From: Synergistaceae bacterium
GTDB taxonomy: Bacteria > Synergistota > Synergistia > Synergistales > Aminobacteriaceae
Length of the DNA stretch: 32,492 nt
Direction of reading: 5' to 3'
Assembly: GCA_017470785.1 (NCBI GenBank)
Contig: JAFUXM010000094.1
Coordinates: 1-32,492, forward strand
Shown: positions 29,762-32,492 of the stretch, piece by piece
How the letters are laid out: every line of letters begins with the position of its first letter
Position numbering within the stretch: the stretch's first letter is position 1
Notes under the pieces: generated by a model
The model's input: only the letters and a program-made list of their open reading frames with translations
Databases searched by the model: none
What the model was told of the DNA's origin: nothing
Made by a program: the position numbers and the translations under genes

Positions 29762-30715
29762 TTAATTCAACACACCTATCTCTTTATAATACTTAGCTGC
29801 GCCGTCATGCAGCGGCAAGCCTGCAATGTCTTTCACTGCCTCGCTGGCCTTAAGGCCTTTTAAATTCGCCTGCGCTTGGCCAAGCTCAGCTATATTTTCC
29901 CATAAAGTTTTAGTTAAGTCATAGACTGTCTGCTCGTCCAAGTCGCCGCGGCAGAACATCACCATCTTTATGGCCGACGTGTTTATATCTTTATCTTGAT
30001 TAGGATACGTTCCAGCTGGAATAATCATGCTTGCGTACCACGGGAATTTATTTTGCAATGCTTTTATAATCTCGCTGCTAACGTCTAATATCTTGCAGCC
30101 CGACGTCATAGCCTGAGTAACTGCCGAGGCCGGAGCGCCGGACATGATCCATGCGCCGTCTATCGTGCCGTTTTGCAGCATGTCAGCAGCATCCGTGAAA
30201 GTTATATACTCGCAATTAATATCATCCGGAAAATTTAATCCGGCTGCCGTGAAGTGATTTAAGCACTCGCCGTACACGCTCGATCCGGCTGACGCAACCG
30301 CAAACCTCTTGCCCTTAACGTCAGCAAGATTATTTATATTAGACTTCTGCGTCACTACAACCTGATTAGGATTAAAATATAATCCTGCTATGACTTTTAA
30401 ATCCTCATAAGCATAGCCTTTAAAGCTGTCCGTGCCGTTTAAGCACTGCCATACGTTGCTTGAAATTGCAATCGAGACCTGCGCCTCGCCCTCAGACACT
30501 AAATTTAAATTAGCAATGCCGCCTGCCGAAGCCTGACTTGAAGCTCTAACGTAATCAATCTTAGTGTCCCATAAATTCGTGATGGCCGCACCCACTGCGT
30601 ACAACGCTCCAGAAGCTGACGCCGTCGGGAAATTAATTATCACTTGTGCGTGAGTTTCAGCAAGCGCAGGGCTTACAGCCATAGCAAGAATTAACAACGC
30701 TAAAAACTTCTTCAT
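29762..30715 (-). CDS. TAXI-family TRAP transporter solute-binding protein
   Basis: A 317-residue periplasmic binding protein of the TAXI group of TRAP transporters. The signal peptide ends at VSPALA. INFPTASASGALYAVGAAIT at the mature N-terminus, VRASSQASAGGIANLNLVSE, IAGLYFNPNQVVVTQKSN, LADVKGKRFAVASAGSSVYG and DGAWIMSGAPASAVTQ are typical. TAXI proteins bind small acids such as glutamate or C4-dicarboxylates. No membrane subunits (DctQM-type) are near, so it is an orphan here or works with a distant permease. It is first in a two-gene unit with the M15 peptidase. Confidence 0.92.
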   Translation of the reverse strand: MKKFLALLILAMAVSPALAETHAQVIINFPTASASGALYAVGAAITNLWDTKIDYVRASSQASAGGIANLNLVSEGEAQVSIAISSNVWQCLNGTDSFKGYAYEDLKVIAGLYFNPNQVVVTQKSNINNLADVKGKRFAVASAGSSVYGECLNHFTAAGLNFPDDINCEYITFTDAADMLQNGTIDGAWIMSGAPASAVTQAMTSGCKILDVSSEIIKALQNKFPWYASMIIPAGTYPNQDKDINTSAIKMVMFCRGDLDEQTVYDLTKTLWENIAELGQAQANLKGLKASEAVKDIAGLPLHDGAAKYYKEIGVLN

Positions 30716-30745
30716 TATAATAATACCCCCTGATTTAAAATTAAA

Positions 30746-30802
30746 AAAAATTTCAGCCTGAGATAATATTATAAATTAAAATTAAATCAAGCTGAAATTT
30801 TT
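30746..30802. terminator. Intrinsic terminator after the flavoprotein genes
   Basis: AAAAATTTCAGC (30746-30757) pairs with GCTGAAATTTTT (30791-30802) around a 33-nt A/T loop; A- and T-runs are on both sides. Confidence 0.7.
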
Positions 30803-30824
30803 AATTTTTAAATTAAAATTATTT

Positions 30825-31481
30825 TTAATTTTTAATAGCTTTCTCAACAAGCCGCTTGCCAAGCTCAAATGCTTTCTCTAAATCCTTAGGGAACTGCTCG
30901 GCCTGATGTTTAACTTTATGCTCACCGTTGAACATAGTCACGTCATAGCGCGAGTAGTCAGTGAACTGGCGCGTATCGCACGAGTAAAGCGTCTCGCAGT
31001 ATCCAAACAGCATCTTTAACGCCTGATCGTTCGGCGACAGCAAGACCGGATAATTCACCTGCTCCATATAATCTTCAGGGCAGTTCATAGTGTAAATCAT
31101 AGCCGTCGGCACGATTTTTTTAATAAGCGTACGGTCGTTAAGGTCATATCTTAAGACAGGGAACAGCAGCCGCTCTATAAAAGCTCTAACAACTCCGGTC
31201 GGATTGCTGAAGTACACCGGACTGCCTATCACTATTACATCAGCCGCGCGGGCTTTCTCAAGCGTCGGCGTGAGCGCATCTTTAAACGCACAAAGCCCGT
31301 TAGTCTTATTATTTTTTAGCTTGCAGGCAAAGCAGCTTATGCAGCCCTTAAACGCATTGTCATATAAATTAATTAACTCGCCCTCAGCGCCGGCCTCAGC
31401 TGCGCCCTTCATCGCACTCTCAAGCAGCTTGAACGTGTTCCAGTTCTTACGCGGACTGCCGTTTATAAATAATGCCTTCAT
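30825..31481 (-). CDS. Flavodoxin-family NAD(P)H oxidoreductase (iron-sulfur flavoprotein-like)
   Basis: A 218-residue cytoplasmic flavoprotein of the NADPH-dependent FMN reductase / iron-sulfur flavoprotein superfamily. ALFINGSPRKNWNTFKLLES is the FMN phosphate loop. GCISCFACKLKNNKTNGLCAF holds three to four cysteines that resemble the compact Fe-S site of these proteins. IVIGSPVYFSNPTGVVRAFIER is the second FMN contact. The role is usually electron transfer or quinone/nitro reduction under anaerobic conditions; the partner is unknown. The gene lies 40 bp behind a paralogue on the same strand, and the pair probably forms an operon. Confidence 0.88.
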   Translation of the reverse strand: MKALFINGSPRKNWNTFKLLESAMKGAAEAGAEGELINLYDNAFKGCISCFACKLKNNKTNGLCAFKDALTPTLEKARAADVIVIGSPVYFSNPTGVVRAFIERLLFPVLRYDLNDRTLIKKIVPTAMIYTMNCPEDYMEQVNYPVLLSPNDQALKMLFGYCETLYSCDTRQFTDYSRYDVTMFNGEHKVKHQAEQFPKDLEKAFELGKRLVEKAIKN

Positions 31482-31521
31482 TATTAAAAATTACCATCAA
31501 ATTTTAAAATTTATATTTTTA

Positions 31522-32148
31522 TTATCTTATAAAATTAGTGTAAATCGTTGGCTCATAGAGCGGCACTTTTATTCCGGCCTTACGTCCAGCCTCGATGCAG
31601 CGCAGCAGCCACGCGATATTCTCACCGAGCGTCCGCATCGTCTGCAAGCCCTCTAAATCCTGACGGGCGTCATCGGGCGTAAAGCCGTGAATTTGATTCC
31701 AGTACTGCGACGAGACCACCGGCATATTATTCATCGTGAAATATTTATTAAGTCTGTCAAATGCAGCCGTTGCGCCGCCGCGCCTGCATGATACGACCGC
31801 CGCGCCGAGCTTGCCCGCAAAGTTTTTATTACTTCCGGCAAAGAACAGCCTATCAAGAAAGGCCGTGATCTGCCCAGCCGGCCCTGCGTAATACACCGGC
31901 GAGCCGACTATAATAGCATCGAACTCATCAAGCCGTTCTATAATTTCATTTACTTTATCATCACTACGAATGCACTTGCCGGTCTTAGTGCAGCTCATGC
32001 AAGCTATGCAGCCTGCCACCGGCTTATTGCCTATCCATAACATCTCAGTCTCAATGCCGCGCCGCTTTAAGACACCCTCAACCTCGCTCAGTGCAACGTC
32101 AGTGCAGCCGTTCTTATGCGGACTGCCGTTAATTAATAAAGCCTTCAT
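31522..32148 (-). CDS. Flavodoxin-family NAD(P)H oxidoreductase (paralogue)
   Basis: A 208-residue paralogue of the next gene. ALLINGSPHKNGCTDVALSE is the FMN loop, GCIACMSCTKTGKC the cysteine cluster, and IIVGSPVYYAGPAGQITAFLDR the second flavin contact. AVVSCRRGGATAAFDRLNKYF is common in this group. I chose the ATG at 32148, with AGGGGG 8 nt upstream, rather than the TTG at 32166. It is probably an FMN-dependent reductase with an Fe-S or structural Cys site; the substrate is unknown. Confidence 0.9.
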   Translation of the reverse strand: MKALLINGSPHKNGCTDVALSEVEGVLKRRGIETEMLWIGNKPVAGCIACMSCTKTGKCIRSDDKVNEIIERLDEFDAIIVGSPVYYAGPAGQITAFLDRLFFAGSNKNFAGKLGAAVVSCRRGGATAAFDRLNKYFTMNNMPVVSSQYWNQIHGFTPDDARQDLEGLQTMRTLGENIAWLLRCIEAGRKAGIKVPLYEPTIYTNFIR

Positions 32149-32211
32149 TATAAATTCCCCCTGCAAAATTTTTATTTAATAAAATTTATCTGCGCTGCCT
32201 CGAAATTAAAG

Positions 32212-32448
32212 CTACGGCATGAGCGCATCATCTTCTTCTATTATATCAATATCATACCGGCGCTTAATCCCGAACAGATCAACCAGCGCATCAAGCACCG
32301 CGCCCTTGATACTTCGCCGGTCGCCGTCAGGCTCAGGCAGAATTAAAATTCTGTAAGAATTTTTATCAAGCTTGAAAAGTCTATAGTCCTTCACAAACGC
32401 AACTGTCTTAAATCTCCTTGCAATTACCTCTTGCTCGTTCTCAAACAA
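32212..32448 (-). pseudogene. Small open frame resembling the C-terminal tail of an adenylate-forming (PaaK-like) enzyme
   Basis: A 78-codon frame beginning at a TTG right after an in-frame TAA. The pattern is KDYRLFKLDKNSYRILILPE, SIKGAVLDALVDLFGI, then DIDIIEEDDALMP. It has the beta-alpha-beta shape of the small C-terminal domain of PaaK/CapK-like adenylating enzymes. The large N-terminal domain is missing; upstream is A/T-rich DNA to the window edge. GGGCGG before the TTG is a poor ribosome site. It is either a stranded 3' end or a small free-standing protein. The family assignment is tentative. Confidence 0.4.
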
Positions 32449-32492
32449 AATTTATCCGCCCGCTTTCTGATTTTTAATTAAATTAAATTAAA

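Overview
The window reads as chromosomal DNA of a flagellated, Gram-negative-type anaerobe, most likely a member of Synergistota (Synergistaceae-like, probably gut or digester derived). The main clue is that two unrelated exported proteins (4373-5926 and 13662-16208) end in the same kind of tail: a Ser/Gly-rich linker, a Gly-Cys, Asn/Phe residues, one hydrophobic helix and a few basic residues. That matches the Synergist-CTERM sorting signal as I know it. Genes are moderately GC-rich, while intergenic DNA is extremely A/T-rich (runs of TTTAAATT). No rRNA, tRNA, CRISPR array or prophage was seen.

Layout. 1-1495: an ADP-ribosylglycohydrolase gene whose 3' part is tandemly repeated downstream with a 439-bp period, leaving two broken copies. 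1613-2947: a condensation-type acyltransferase. 3015-5926 (minus): an apparent operon of exported subtilisin, histidine phosphatase and XRE regulator. 6105-7446 (minus): a TusA/YedE pair for sulfur or selenium. 7654-9782 (minus): a thioredoxin reductase with an extra thioredoxin-like domain that lacks cysteines, and a cation-efflux pump. 9795-12076 (minus): a gene-end remnant, an unknown protein and an Rpn-type nuclease with a 36/24-bp coding minisatellite. 12185-13493: folD-rlmH, where FolD lacks two catalytic residues. 13662-16208: a large BspA/InlB-repeat surface protein. 16312-18584: GAPDH and an orphan branched-chain-type binding protein. 18822-20201 (minus): a GAF-like unknown. 20299-22545: ilvB-ilvN. 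22622-22834: a free-standing small-RNA gene with a perfect sigma-70 promoter and an intrinsic terminator. 22963-24384: an acetyltransferase and an SDR oxidoreductase. 24548-28197: a giant flagellin preceded by a consensus promoter, a heptanucleotide satellite and a terminator-like hairpin. 28255-28900: a wrecked IS630-type element carrying a nested 118-bp MITE. 29057-32148 (minus): an M15 peptidase, a TAXI binding protein and two iron-sulfur-flavoprotein-like reductases. 32212-32448: a possible C-terminal remnant.

How it works together. Most genes are core metabolism (folate one-carbon, acetolactate, glycolysis), envelope and surface functions, and uptake. There is no clear multi-gene novel system. 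The most unusual items are regulatory or architectural: the small RNA at 22657-22834 (6S-like at best guess), the flagellin leader (promoter, 7-bp satellite, terminator-like hairpin, Shine-Dalgarno), the MITE/IS630 family with a solitary end at 18679, and repeated cases of stranded 3' gene ends. All coordinates, stems and motif counts were read by eye. Family names come from motif recognition, not database searches.
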